A stretch of 64,000 bases of DNA. Origin: Ashinkailepas kermadecensis. Taxonomy: Eukaryota > Arthropoda > Thecostraca > Neolepadidae. The position numbers were made by a program, and so were the translations under genes. A model generated the notes under the pieces. It saw only the letters and a list, made by a program, of their open reading frames with translations. It was not told the DNA's origin and made no database searches. Within the stretch, counting starts at the first letter, position 1. Every line of letters begins with the position of its first letter. The stretch is from the NCBI GenBank assembly GCA_034440615.1, contig JAOTOM010002968.1, positions 62,001 through 126,000 on the forward strand, written 5' to 3'. Positions 10,411 through 21,487 of the stretch are shown one piece after another.

Positions 10411-12515
10411 CGAAATTTACGCTGCGATGCAGTTGCGTTAGCATGCCGTGTTGATTGGTTGCAAGTGCTAAAAAAGAAACAGCACCTGGACGCGATGACT
10501 TGTCGATCGGTCGAGTCGCGCGACATTCGCTGTTTCACAAGTGTTGCAAGAAATGCAGACAGAGAGATCAAACAGCGATATTTACTCCAACGAAGTATGA
10601 CACTTGTAATCGCAAAGTATGCGACGTCGTTCGTTTACAGGTGTTTCAAGATAAGCAGACAGCTGAAAAGCCAATTTTCTTTCACCACCGCTTCGGCGAA
10701 GGAAGAGATGTGAAAATAGCTTCTTTGCTGTCGCCATGTCAGCGTCTGTGTGCATTTTCTACCCGGCCAATGTTTGTTCAGAACGTTGGACAGCTGCTGA
10801 CGTCCCAAGCGGTCGACGTTTCCGAGCGTTCCCCAAGTCTAGGGCAGCCACAGCGAAGGGTGTAGCGTGTGTTACGATGGCGTGTATGCGACCAGTCGAC
10901 GTCGCGAACCATCGTGCCACGTGACCTCCGGGGAGTGGTTTTATTGAAACTGTTGTGACGCCATTTCAGCCATGGTTGACTTGGCACTGATATTGTATAT
11001 GGCGCACAATATGTCTTAGATTGAACATCAGGTGGAGTTGCTTATCGAAATGTCTTGTATATACTGGGAAGCCTATGGCTGATGCATGCCCTGCCCTCCG
11101 ACCATCGCCTTGGTGGGACCCTATCCTCCGTACCAGCGGCCTGTTTGATGTAACTGAGCCGGGGACCGGTCAAAATGCACTGAAGTCTGGTCAACAACCG
11201 GTTTCATAAGATGCCTTGCCCACGTAAAATAGCAACATGGATTTTGTTCCGTTAAATTCACGTAATTTTGGAAAGTAATTCACATCCCCTTCAAAGATAT
11301 CATTTATTCCCAGAGGATGAATTGAAATAAGCCTGTTATCACGACACTTTTTCCACTGGAAGGCATGAATGACAACATGATGAATACAACACAATAATTA
11401 AAAACACCAGTTAATAGCAATTTCCCTCATCAATCTAATTATAACAAAGATTGGAGTGAATCCACCAAGGTGTGATTCATTCTGTGGGTAATAATCTACT
11501 AAAGTTGGCATCATGTATTTAATAATTATACCAGATTAAGAAAGCTAACTTGTAATATTATTAAATCTTCATCCTCATCATAATGATCTGCAATGAACTT
11601 CACCTAAATGGGCTCTGTTACCAACGTCGACTGCGCCCTTTTGTCGTCAGCCGGCAATTTTACTTTAATTTATTTTGTGAGTACTATGATGTGACTGGCG
11701 TAGCTAATGCATCAAGTAACCCTTAATGTATCCAATGCAAAGCGGAGCACTTAAAAAGCGCCGCCATATATTGAAATGACTGCCAACTGGCAAAGCAATA
11801 TGAAACCGTCATTATACAAGGTTGGCTGAAAAGAAGGCAGAATGGCAACAGCTAAAGGAATGTGATAATAAGTATGTGAAGAATGAGGTAATACATGGTA
11901 AATGTTGAGACCGTATTGCACTGTTTTGCTATTGCATACGGTTGTTTTTCCATGAATTGAATTGATTTGCAAATAATTTACTTATATCTATGTGTTCGTG
12001 ACTATAATTATCGCAATAGATATTCAACGTGGTATAGTTATTTGCCGTGCACCTTCGTGCTTCATCAAATGACGTCACGTACTACCTTGGGAATTCTTGT
12101 TGTAAGCCATGGGATCTCATTTTTGCTAAGAGCCAAAATGTCAGGCTAAAAACTGATTGGCACGTTTATTATCGGTGTCTGCGGCATTAAATGCGCTGAA
12201 AAATGAAACCAGAAACATGAAAGGATCGAATATTGCTGCCAGTTTTCAGGAGGAATACTTATTTGCCTGCCTATTTTGCCCACAGGAGTGATTCAGTCTT
12301 CTATGCCTCCGTGTGATACAATGCCTATTTCGGTTATTTTCCAAGCGCGTACCTACTTTGTAAATGGCCACGTACCTACATTATGTTACGATGTATAACA
12401 TATAGTGCATGATTGAGAAAGAGATCAGAATTGGTCATTTCTTAGAATAGCTGTAGAGACCTACACTATCGTACAGAAGCAGCAACACATCATAGGCGCA
12501 GGAACAGGGAGCAGG
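10411..12515. other. No gene seen
   Basis: GC content falls from about 11.2 kb onward. I find no domain in any frame and no structured RNA. A retroelement relic cannot be excluded. Confidence 0.4.
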
Positions 12516-12516
12516 G

Positions 12517-12640
12517 AGCCATGGCCCACCCACTTTCCAAAGTGTGGGGGTGGGGGGTGGGGAAAACAATGGTAGCCGGTCCTCCCACTTTCCAAAATGT
12601 GTGGGGGGGGACAATGGTAGTTGGCCCTCCCATTTTTGAG
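12517..12640. repeat. Imperfect tandem duplication, about 55 bp
   Basis: CCACTTTCCAAA, a G-rich run and CAATGGTAG recur in the same order twice, with a third partial copy. The three overlapping minus-strand open frames here reflect the repeat. Confidence 0.7.
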
Positions 12641-12740
12641 ACATTTAAATTTCCTAAAAAGCAGCATGCACACATTTGAATATGTGAAAAATTATCTGCA
12701 ATCCATAACTAAGCAAAAGCTGCACATATCACATCGTAGC

Positions 12741-12863
12741 ACTTCCACTCGCACCACTCAAGACATTTCCCAATCCTGCGGCCCACCGGCGAAACAATGT
12801 GGGCGACGCTATTAGGCGTGATCGTGCATAAACTGCGTCGAGAACCACCCAATAAACAAACAA
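12741..12863 (+). mobile_element. Short retroposed element with target duplication
   Basis: A 123-bp insertion flanked by ACATCGTAGC at 12,731-12,740 and 12,864-12,873. It ends in AATAAACAAACAA on the plus strand, an A-rich 3' tail as made by target-primed reverse transcription. A stem-loop (GGGCGACGC with GCGTCG) sits just before the tail. It resembles the 3' ends of the LINE tails at 13.1, 15.0, 18.9 and 20.0 kb, but with a different stem sequence. Confidence 0.65.
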
Positions 12864-14987
12864 ACATCGTAGCGCTTTATTATTAAGTCATGCACGCTTG
12901 GACATGACCTTACAGCAACGCACCTAATTCAGCAGTTCATGTAATGCAACATATGTATGGATATTTACACCTTATATTATGTTATGAAAAGACTATAAAG
13001 CAGATAATGTGCCAGCCAGTAACAAAATACATTCATACTAGAGTTTGTTAGTTAGCTAGTTTGTTAGCTACCCGGGCATTAGGGCGCTTCGACCAGGATT
13101 GATCATTCACGCCCCTACCTTTTATTATAGTGCTTTACAGTCAATGAGAACTATTACCTTGGTGTGTATGTGGTTTGGAACACAATCGCCGATATGTAAC
13201 GGCTCAAGTTTCCCGAATGTACAAGTATTGAGTTGTTTCCCGTAATGTCTTCATATGTCAAACGGACAACGTTTCGTCCATGAAACAATCGGCGCTCGGG
13301 TGCAAAGTGCTGGCACGTGTACGTGGCGTACATTCAGCGCTTCCAGACAGCGGGGGCACCGCGGTCTTTTCTCCCCACACTTAATATAGCGATGGGTAGT
13401 GTAGGTGTGCACGATGCGCACCCTGCAGATTGTGACCTCCTCTTGCCTGGACCTACGCAGGCATGGCATCCAAGGTCCTAGATGTGGCTTTATTGCATGT
13501 AGCTTATTATTGCATTCTCTGTCCCATGCCCTCTGCCACTTAGCGAGCATGAAATTTGCAATCCTAGAGAAATTGTCTTTGGCAGGAAGTGGACATATGC
13601 GTGGGCGGAGATTCCGTGCTGCCCACTTCGCCGCAGAGTCGGCGCGCTCGTGGCCCACACCCCGATGTGGCGTGGGATCCAACACAAGCGGACGGTTCTC
13701 CATCTCGTTCCAACGTAGTAGTTCGCACGAGGATGTCAAGTAGTATAGGGTCTGACGGATAAATGCAGTCAGTGCCAAAAGGCTGCTAAGGGAGCTAGAC
13801 AGAATCACATACAGAGCATCCTCATAAACCTTTATAAATGACAATGCCTTCACGATCCAATTAGTTCAGAGCTATAAACCGAGACATTCTCAGGCAAACT
13901 AAACGAACGTACAATAATACCACACACAAAGGCACACCCTGCTCCTGTGTTACGCTTGGAACCATCATTAAAGAGCCTTGTGTGTCCTCGGTAAGAGTCC
14001 AGGTGCTCAATCGTTCTCGACCGGCACAGTACCGACGCAATGTCCCCTTTGTGCAAGGCTGACACAGATATGTCAGTCGGTGGTGAAACCAGGTTCGAGG
14101 GTCGTACAGGTAGCTTTTGTGTTCGCATCACTCGACGCACTATCGTTCTACTGCTTTTTTTTAAAAGGTTCTGCATCCGCGTACAGAATGATAATGTTTT
14201 CTGATTCTGCCCATTGGAAATAGGGCCAAAATGCGGTGGGAGAAAACTGCGTCGTGGGTAGGGTGCGTGGGAAACTGCTGCAGCCTACACGCGTATCGCA
14301 ATCCCAACATTTCACATCTCAGTGCCAGCGGGGGTTCATTCGCCTTTAAGTTGCGAATAAAAGTGCCCAGATGGTCACGAATTCCACACTTTCGAGCTTT
14401 TATTAAAATACCGTGGCGCCAGGTTGTATCATATGCTCCCTCGATATCGAAAAAAGATGGCCCCAGTGTGTCGTTTCTCCTTCAAGGCTACACGTACAGC
14501 AGTGTTAAGTGTTAATAGATAGTCCGTTGTTCCACAGTGTTTCCTAAGACAGCACTGGGCGTTGGTAAAAAGGTAGTGTGTTTCTAAAAAAAAACATGTA
14601 AGCCGCACATTGACCATCTTTAACCTCAATTTACACAAGCAAGAGGTTAGGGCGATGGGCCGGAAGTGCAGCGGATCGAGCCCACTCTTGCCTGGCTTTA
14701 CGACGGGGACCGCAGTGGCTTCCCGTCATGTGGCCGGGAATTGTCCTTCCTCCCAAACCATGTTGAAAGTCGCTTGCAGTGTCTTAAGAACTCGTGGGGA
14801 AGATGCCTTAGCATCTCGTTGTGGATGCGGTCAAGCCCCTCTGCCACACTCTTCAGGTTCCGTATTGCCGGCCGTAGTTCTGCTGCAGTCAAGCGCGAGT
14901 TATATGAGAAGTGCTCAGAGGTTCACAAATTTAGCGCTTGGCTTTCTAAGCGAGCCTTCCCACTACGAAACTCAGGGTGGAGGTCTC

Positions 14988-15041
14988 GTTAGTTATTTGG
15001 GCTTTAGGGCGCTTCAACCAGAGTAGATCATTCGCGCCCAT
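14988..15041 (-). mobile_element. 54-bp LINE-tail insertion with 13-bp target duplication
   Basis: The insertion lies between GGGTGGAGGTCTC at 14,975-14,987 and the same 13 bases at 15,042-15,054. It consists only of a stem-loop (GGGCGC 15,007-15,012 with GCGCCC 15,034-15,039) and a TAAC-rich tail. It is an extremely 5'-truncated copy of the 3' end of the host LINE family, inserted into that LINE's own ORF2. Confidence 0.88.
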
Positions 15042-15310
15042 GGGTGGAGGTCTCCTGCTTGGCTACGTGTCACTATTGCTTAGCCGATTGCGTTTGGAAC
15101 ATCGGAAGGATGGCAAACTTCTGCACCAGCTACTTGGAGCACTGTGAGAGGAACTTAATTATATTTTCCCGCGATGCGCTCCACTCGAGACCACACTTGT
15201 GCAATTTGAGTATATCGGCTCAGAGTAGTCAGATACTCTCTCCAGGATGTGCGCTTGGCATCTCTAATTATTCCTCGGGCGAAAGCTCTCGCCTTTTAGA
15301 AAGCTATTAA

Positions 15311-16521
15311 CACGCGCCCTGGACTGCCTCTGAAAAGTGGCGGGGGGGGCGGATACTGCCCCCTAAGATCTCAGCTCCTATTAAAGCTGGAGTAACAAAC
15401 TTCGCAGGGTGGATGGGTACGGTAGTGGACTATATTGTGTGCAGATTTCATGACCTTAGGTCAATATCTTTAAAGTCAAATGAGTCAAAATTTTATTGTT
15501 TTGTGTGGCTTGGCTTGTCACTGTTACGGATCGCTGTTATTGTGTTTAACACGCGCCCTGGAGGGCCTCTGAAAATTACGCGCACTGGTGGGTGGGCGGA
15601 TTCCCCCCCCTAAGATCTCGGCTCCTATTAAAGCTGGAGGAACGAATTTCGTAGGGTGGATGGGTATGATAGTGGACTCTATTGTGTGCAAATTTCATGA
15701 CCTTAGGTTAACATCTTCAAGATCAAATGAGGTCACATTTGTTAAAATTGTCTTGTTTTGCGTGGCTTGGCTTGTCATTGTTATGGATCGCTGTGATTGT
15801 GTTCAAATGCTCCAAAATGGGCATCAATGATGTATTGGACATTACTAATGATGCAATGCAGATGCTAGACCCGGCATTTGACCTCAGGTCACCTATGTAG
15901 CAGCACTTTATCAGGTGAGTTACATGTTCCAGTTACCGGAACCGGGCCGCCCGCCCAACTGCTCCGTCGGGCAGCTCGGCGCAATCGGCTTCGCGAAGAA
16001 AGGAGTGAAGGACATGAATAAAGTATGGAAATGCTTAGGTACACAATGACAAATAGTAGTTTTCAGAATGTGTAGAGAGTAACATGCAAAGCGACATCAA
16101 TCGCATGGCAATCATTTGCAGTTATGACAACATTCCAGTTGACCAAGTTTGGTTCCATTAACCTGTCATGAACTTGACCTGACTTGACCTCGGTAACCTA
16201 ACATGACCTTGAAGCTGTGTAGCATAACAATATGCATCAAACAAGTCGCTAGTGTTGCCAAGAACACTTCCCTTTTGCCGATATAAGGGAAGCGCATCAG
16301 CGCCGATTTTTGTGGTCTGTCGCTACGAAATGTTTTGACTTTAACGTCCCCTAACTCGAAAAATGTTCGGCCGATTTCCATGTTTCTTCCTTGGAAAACG
16401 CGCCGGACATTTCGAAGCGGGTACGCAAAGCATAGCGTATATCGATTGGTAAAATCTGGAGTTATATACGAAAAACCGGAGGGGTGGGCAGATTTGCCCC
16501 CCCCCCCCTCCAGTGCGCGTG
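15311..16521. mobile_element. TTAA-flanked DNA transposon relic, 1.2 kb, non-coding
   Basis: It is bounded by TTAA at 15,307-15,310 and 16,522-16,525. The ends are inverted: CACGCGCCCTGGA on the left, and the reverse complement of CACGCGCACTGGA on the right (12 of 13 match). TTAA duplication is the signature of piggyBac-type transposition, although piggyBac ends more often begin with CCC. The left 240 bp occurs twice in tandem (15,311 and 15,550, the second also preceded by TTAA), so two elements may have landed side by side. No transposase frame remains. Removing the element and one TTAA rejoins the surrounding LINE reading frame. Confidence 0.82.
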
Positions 16522-17954
16522 TTAAGTTGGCCGAAGAGCAGTTTTTGTTAAATTTCTTTAAAGCTCGTTTCAATTCGCGTATGGCGCCACGACATGCTTT
16601 GGACCACCATGGAACTGGAACGGTGCGGGGAGCTCCTGACGTCCGCGGGATGCAGACATCGGCCGACTGCAAGAGCAGGAACGAGAAGTGTTCTACTGGC
16701 AAAGTGATGTCATCGTCGTCGTTTCCAAAGGACGCTTGGACCTCCGTTTCGAAATTTCCCAGCTAGCCTTCTTAAAATTCCACCTCCGAGGTCCCAATCC
16801 GAGCACAGCCCGATCATCACACTCGAGAAGTGCCGGAAAATGGTCACTTCCCAGAGGATCGTCATACGCTGCCCAGGTAAAACACTGGGGCAAACGTGGG
16901 CTTGCGAGGCTTAGATCAATCGCAGATGTAACACCAGAAGGGAGTGTAAAGTGGGTGGCAGTACAGGTATTTGACAGGCAGAGGGATTCGTTGTGAGTAA
17001 AACTCTCCATAGCGAGGCTTCGGGGGTTGGTAGCGTCACATACCAAAAATATGTGGTGTGCGTTGAAATCGCCATGGGGTAGTAGAGGATGAGGTAGTTC
17101 CAGCATCCGTCTTAGCTTGACGGAAGGGAACGTGATTCCCGGCGGCAGATGGACTGAGCACAGAATGACCGTATGGCGACTGAAACAAATTCTGGCAGCA
17201 CCGGCTTGGATAGGTGTGTTAAGAACGACTTGTTGATATGGGGCGTTATGGCTGATTGCTAGAATAGCTCCTCCATGGGCCACTGTGTATGAGGGCATGC
17301 TTTTCGTTAGCATAGAGTAAGATTTGATAAGGAATGATGACTGCAGTGGCAGCTTAGTTTCTTGGAGACATACTGCAATTGCACATTTCATGTTCAAAAC
17401 TATTTCGGAATCAGCCATGTTCGGGCGAATCCCTCTGCAGTTATATTGTAAAACTAGTTGAGTCATCGAGTTAATTAGTAGAATGGGCTAAAATAAAAAT
17501 GCTATGGTGGACTAGAGATGACTAGAGTGGATGTCTAAAAATGGCTCTTACCTCGTACCTTCGCACCGCCGTCAGGACGCCACTCAAGACGGAATTCAGG
17601 TTCCAACCCAAGCTGAGCCGTCCGCGGCCACGGCCTGGGCGGCCGCGACCTGCGCGACACACCATCCGGAGACATTGTTACGCAAAAGAGCGCGCTTCTC
17701 GGCGCGTACCGTTACACCGGGTGGAGCGCAAGGAACACCGCTCCGGGGCAGTAGTGGGGGACCCATTTTTGCCGAGTCGGACCTCGGTGCAGGAGCGTAA
17801 GACGGGCCCTCCACTTGTCTGTGCGGCGACGGAGTAGCCGCCCTCGGTTGGACGCATTCATCCGGTTCTTGGCGGTTTGCTGCTCGGGCCCTCGCAGTCT
17901 CCGCAAGACGCGCCCGGTTGTCGTCGCGAGCGCGTCGCTCAGACTCCTGCCGCT

Positions 17955-18072
17955 CAAGGGTTACGTCTGGCACAGGGTCAAGGGTCAAGGGTTACGTCTG
18001 GCACAGGGTCAAGGGTCAAGGGTTATGTCTGGCACAGGGTCAAGGGTCAAGGGTTACGTCTGGCACAGGCAC
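17955..18072. repeat. 31-bp tandem repeat, about 3.7 units
   Basis: TTACGTCTGGCACAGGGTC recurs at 17,961, 17,992, 18,023 (one change) and 18,054. It lies within the C-terminal part of LINE ORF1. Confidence 0.95.
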
Positions 18073-18794
18073 CGAACCCGCTCCACTCGCATCTCTCAAA
18101 ACCGGCACGTTTCCAGAGCTGCTCTCGGCGCGAGAGCCTGTGGAGGAGTTGGGTGCACACGGCGAGGGTTTTGCAGGTCTCTTGGCCCTCTGGGCCTCGG
18201 TCCACTCACCGCCCGCCTTCGGTTCTGGTGGTAGCCCCGCCGCTTTGCTTGGGGCTTCGGACCGAGATCCCATCGTTCCATTATGGGGGGGGGTGCATTT
18301 CGGTCATATGGAGTATTAGAGGTGCAGTTTCCTCGATCCCTTGGCTCCTCGAGGGGTCGCATGGATCGGCCGCGGGCCCCATCTCCGCAGAGGGGGATGG
18401 TATGTCACGCTCCGGCGAAGGGGCGAGGAAGAAAGATGTCAATAGGTTGCGAAATTGGGATAAGAGCTGGGCAACATTAGTAGGCTGCTTTTGAAGGGGA
18501 ACGGGTTGGATACTTTTGGCCTTCGTTGTACATGAAATTTACGGGTGGGTTTCATCGTAGACTCCTCGGGCTTGTGCAAAGGTAAGTTGTTTTGAACGTT
18601 TTATTGCTACGATTTATCTCTCCTTAAATGCGCTGGGCAGTTTCTATCGTAGGCAGAGTGCGGCACCTGGTCCTGACCGCAGTTAATACACCATACCTGT
18701 GTGGACGCGCAATCATCCCCGACGTGTCCTGATGAACCGCACCCACCACAAGTCGGGCGGCCGCGGCAATACTGAGTTGTATGTCCGTACCGTT

Positions 18795-18963
18795 TGTTTG
18801 TTTATTGGGGTTTAGGGGCGCATCGACTGCAGTGGTCATGCAGCGCCCATAACTTAGTTAGTCAAAAAGAGAACTAGTCGAGACAAGCAAGAACTTGTCG
18901 AGACGTCCTATTGTACAATACATCATCGAACCCATTACGATCAAGATGCACGGTAGAACCATA
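18795..18963 (-). mobile_element. 169-bp 5'-truncated LINE tail with 15-bp target duplication
   Basis: It is flanked by TATGTCCGTACCGTT at 18,780-18,794 and 18,964-18,978. On the minus strand it ends with the stem-loop GGGCGC...GCGCCCC followed by an AATAAACAAACAAA tail. It interrupts the first zinc knuckle of the host LINE ORF1. Confidence 0.88.
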
Positions 18964-19524
18964 TATGTCCGTACCGTTGGCACTTAAAACATCGCATGGG
19001 GCTGGGGACAAACATACGCACTTTCACCCTCAAGTATCCAACGTATATTGCAGCAGGTAGGTCAGTCGAGTTAAAAGTAAGAACAGTGTTGTTGGTAGTT
19101 TGCAGCTCACTTCCTCGTCTCATCCTCATCTTGCGAGCATCTACCACACCATAATCCGACAATCCGTCAACGATTTCCGCCTCAGGAACATCTCTCAGAT
19201 CGAAACACCCTATCACCCCTTTTGAATGGGTTTTTATGGTGTGGTGCCACTGAGATCGGTATGACGCCTCGCGCCTCCCATCATGTTCTCGTACATAATA
19301 TTTAAACTCATGCACTTCAAGTGTCCCCTTGGCGTCCTCGGCGTTACTGGATTCAGTCACCGCGCTGGTCATATTTGCTGAATTGGGTGTCAGCGGTAAT
19401 TTCATGTACACGTGACTTTGTGCTATTCTCTCTCCAAGCCAAATTAGCCAAGTTGCTTAATTGAGCAACACTAATTGTAACTGTTTTCTTAGAATTGATT
19501 TTAGCAGATTCTTTTCTGGCAGGT

Positions 19525-19775
19525 ATGAAAACACCTATTGCGCTTCTGCAAGGCTGTGGTGGACGTAATGCGCGACTACGTCTGGATGCCGTCTCCTGAT
19601 GAGGCCAGGGAAATAGCCCGACGCTGGGAGAGCAAGTGGGGCTTCCCTCGGGCTTATGGTGCCATCGATGGCAATCACATCCCCATAACAGCTCCAAGGG
19701 AAGGCTATCGGGATTACGTGAATCGCAAGGGCTGGAGCTAGGTCCAGTTGCAGTCGGTGTGCGATGACGTATGTA
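19525..19775 (+). pseudogene. PIF/Harbinger transposase fragment (HARBI1-like)
   Basis: The plus-strand reading contains the core of a HARBI1-type DDE nuclease: ARRWESKWGFPRAYGAIDGNH, then IPITAPREGYRDYVNRKGWS, a stop, and VQLQSVCDD. The Asp in AIDG is the first acidic residue of the catalytic triad. Only about 80 residues survive. The second and third acidic motifs are not seen downstream on the same strand. It abuts the 5' end of the LINE to its left. Confidence 0.75.
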
Positions 19776-19810
19776 TGTAAGTACATAACTATTGTCGGGT
19801 TGGTCCATCT

Positions 19811-19941
19811 ATGTACAAGCCATGCACAGGTATATTTACCGGCCTTTCGCTTGGTCTACTCATTTTACTGATTACTGTAATGGGTAAAATCAGTAGACCA
19901 AGCGAAAGGCCAGTAAATATACCTGTGCATTTGTTGTACAT
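19811..19941. repeat. Long near-perfect palindrome (about 60-bp arms)
   Basis: The left arm from ATGTACAA at 19,811 and the right arm ending TTGTACAT at 19,941 are reverse complements with only a few mismatches. Both include the CCTTTCGCTTGGTCTAC core. The loop is about ten bases near 19,870-19,882. It could be a foldback transposon, or the two terminal repeats of a Harbinger-like MITE, since it lies next to a Harbinger fragment. Confidence 0.9.
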
Positions 19942-19944
19942 GTT

Positions 19945-20005
19945 ATTTTACGGGAGCGAATGATCAATTCTGATCGAAGCGCCCTAAAGTCCAAATAATG
20001 AACTT
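19945..20005 (+). mobile_element. Degenerate LINE-tail stem-loop
   Basis: GGAGCG (19,953) pairs with GCGCCC (19,979-19,984) around the conserved GAATGATCA loop. CTAAAGTCCAAATAATGAAC follows, matching the tail at 13.05 kb and 15.0 kb. I see no clear target duplication. Confidence 0.65.
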
Positions 20006-21480
20006 TAATGTACGGTGCAGTGAATCAAAATTCCAGCAAGCAAACAACTTCAGATTCAGCAACAAACAACAACTCATGCACCTTTTTTTTGCTACCGAAT
20101 GCTTGGAGAGACGAAGTGTACGAGGGTGTGCTGAGATTCACCAGGATAGCAGTCGAGGGATGTCCTGCATCTCCTAGTACCAGAAATACCATTAAATTTC
20201 GACATTTCAACGCTACATTAATAGACGATTGAAAATGAACCTCCAACAGCATTTTTGGATCCAAAGCCGTTCCGGGCTGGGGGCATTACCACCGATGGCG
20301 AGAGGGACAGGCATGGTCCGCAGTGGGGTATATACAGCCCACCGCAGTACCCATCCAGATCACCACGCCTCCCACGCGAACCGCAAAGCTACAACACGAT
20401 GCTAACGTTGGCTTTCCATACCATACATTCGGTTGACTCCCCCCCTCCCCCATCCAGCTGCAGTCGCGACGCCCTAAAACCGCCTGAATTAGGGTATGCT
20501 ATTACGGGGGCTTCATATACTTGTGAGTACTACTCTCCCAAAACACAGTGGGGCAGGGCAGTTTTAATTGTGCCTAAGCAGTTAACTTTCCCAGGTTCCG
20601 CAGTGTCAACTGTGGTGCCCGCGGGAGCTGGCATGACGTCGGCGTGCTGAGTGCTGACAACTGCCCCGTACCGCCATGGCGACCTGCTGCCGAAGGTATG
20701 AGCGCTTTAGCCATGTTCCGTCGAGTGCCATCGTCGAGTGCCATCGTCGAGTGCGGCATCAACTGACCACTCCGCTCGATAAACGAGAACTGGAACAACC
20801 AAAGACAGTCCAATAACAAATGCCATTTCGACGTACGACTGACAAAAAGTCGCCTCACCTAGTCGGCCTCGTAGAAGGGGCTTGGTATTTGCTTGCTCTT
20901 GCTATTTGGCTCTTAGGGCTTTTCCACATGTATTGAATCATTTTCGCGCTCAGGGTCTGAGCCCTCGTGAGCGGCTGAATACTATGACTGCGGTGGCGAC
21001 CACTTTCCGTGGTCTGAGGTACCCCCCCCCCTTTCCCAGTAATGCTTATTCTTTGTGACTGCACTGCACAGCAACCTCGTGCGCCCGGAAGTATGTGAAA
21101 AATATGTGGTCCTGTTATGGACAATTTTATGGACCCTTTTAATATTGTGCCACAACTGTATTGCCACGAAAGGTTACAGCTCGCTTGGTGTCATTCGTTT
21201 TTAATTCGTACTTGTAGTGTGTACCTTTGCACGCATCGCTTTGATCCATATAAGGCTTTTGCCATTTTTTAGGAAATGAGAATGATAGATTTCATGATTT
21301 CACTTTCATGATTTCACTTTCAGTTGCTACTTTAATGACAAGGAGAAAACACCATAGGAAATAACCTCCTAATTGCGTACTGCAAACGTTTATGAGAACA
21401 GTGTCTGACATTACTAGAAAGACACTCTAAGCATATTACTATTTATACAAAGTAAAGTTGGATTAAAAACGAAAGCAAAG
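20006..21480. other. No gene seen
   Basis: The minus frame at 20,025-20,264 contains LGDAGHPSTAILVNLSTPS, faintly like the LGD-x-YP part of a Harbinger transposase. It is in the opposite orientation to the fragment at 19.5 kb, so I do not call it. The rest shows nothing recognisable. Confidence 0.35.
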
Positions 21481-21487
21481 CAGATAC

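Larger units (their letters stand above)
13251..17466 (-). pseudogene. LINE ORF2: endonuclease, reverse transcriptase, RNase H
   Basis: It starts at the ATG at 17,466 (MTQLVLQYNCRGI). An open endonuclease frame of 257 residues includes LQETKL, HGDFNAHH near 17,070, SAIDLSL and SDHFPALL near 16,840. The linker with the PWWSKAC motif leads into the insertion at 16,521 and resumes at 15,307 (ARAFARGIIRDAKR). Reverse transcriptase motifs follow: AAELRPAI near 14,880, KPGKSGLDPLHFRPIALT near 14,660-14,700, and FDIEGAYDTTW near 14,430. A YADA tetrapeptide at 14,172-14,183 sits about where YADD is expected. RNase H (NDGSKRNTGAGCAF near 13,960; GHERADSAAKWAA near 13,640) precedes the C-terminal CPRCLEALNVRHV motif. 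Several frameshifts and stops show that it is dead. Confidence 0.88.
17596..19411 (-). pseudogene. LINE ORF1 with three zinc knuckles, interrupted
   Basis: The frame opens by 19,411 and carries the Gag-like domain with GVIGCFDLRDVPEAEIVDG and VLTFNSTDLPAAIYVGYLRV. The first knuckle, CFKCQRYGH, is split after its His by the 169-bp insertion at 18,795-18,963. On the far side the reading continues through TTQYC, CGGCGSSGHVGDDC and CINCGQDQVPHSAYDRNC, giving three knuckles in a row, as is usual for this LINE group. The C-terminal half is Arg/Pro-rich and contains a 31-bp tandem repeat at 17,955-18,070. Frames change between segments, so no full protein can be made. Confidence 0.82.
13041..19525 (-). 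mobile_element. I-superfamily LINE, nearly full length, with nested insertions
   Basis: A minus-strand LINE with ORF1 (three zinc knuckles), ORF2 (endonuclease, reverse transcriptase, RNase H, C-terminal Cys/His motif) and a 3' untranslated region. The 3' region ends in a stem-loop (GGGCGC at 13,082 paired with a GCG-rich arm near 13,110) and a TAAC-rich tail toward 13,041. Three later insertions interrupt it: a 1.2-kb TTAA-flanked element (15,311-16,521), a 54-bp LINE tail (14,988-15,041) and a 169-bp LINE tail (18,795-18,963). The 5' limit is set by the Harbinger fragment that begins near 19,525. Confidence 0.85.

Noticed and set aside
20025..20264. Second Harbinger transposase piece on the minus strand (LGDAGHPSTAILVN)
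   Set aside because: The resemblance is limited to a few residues, and the orientation is opposite to the clear fragment at 19.5 kb.
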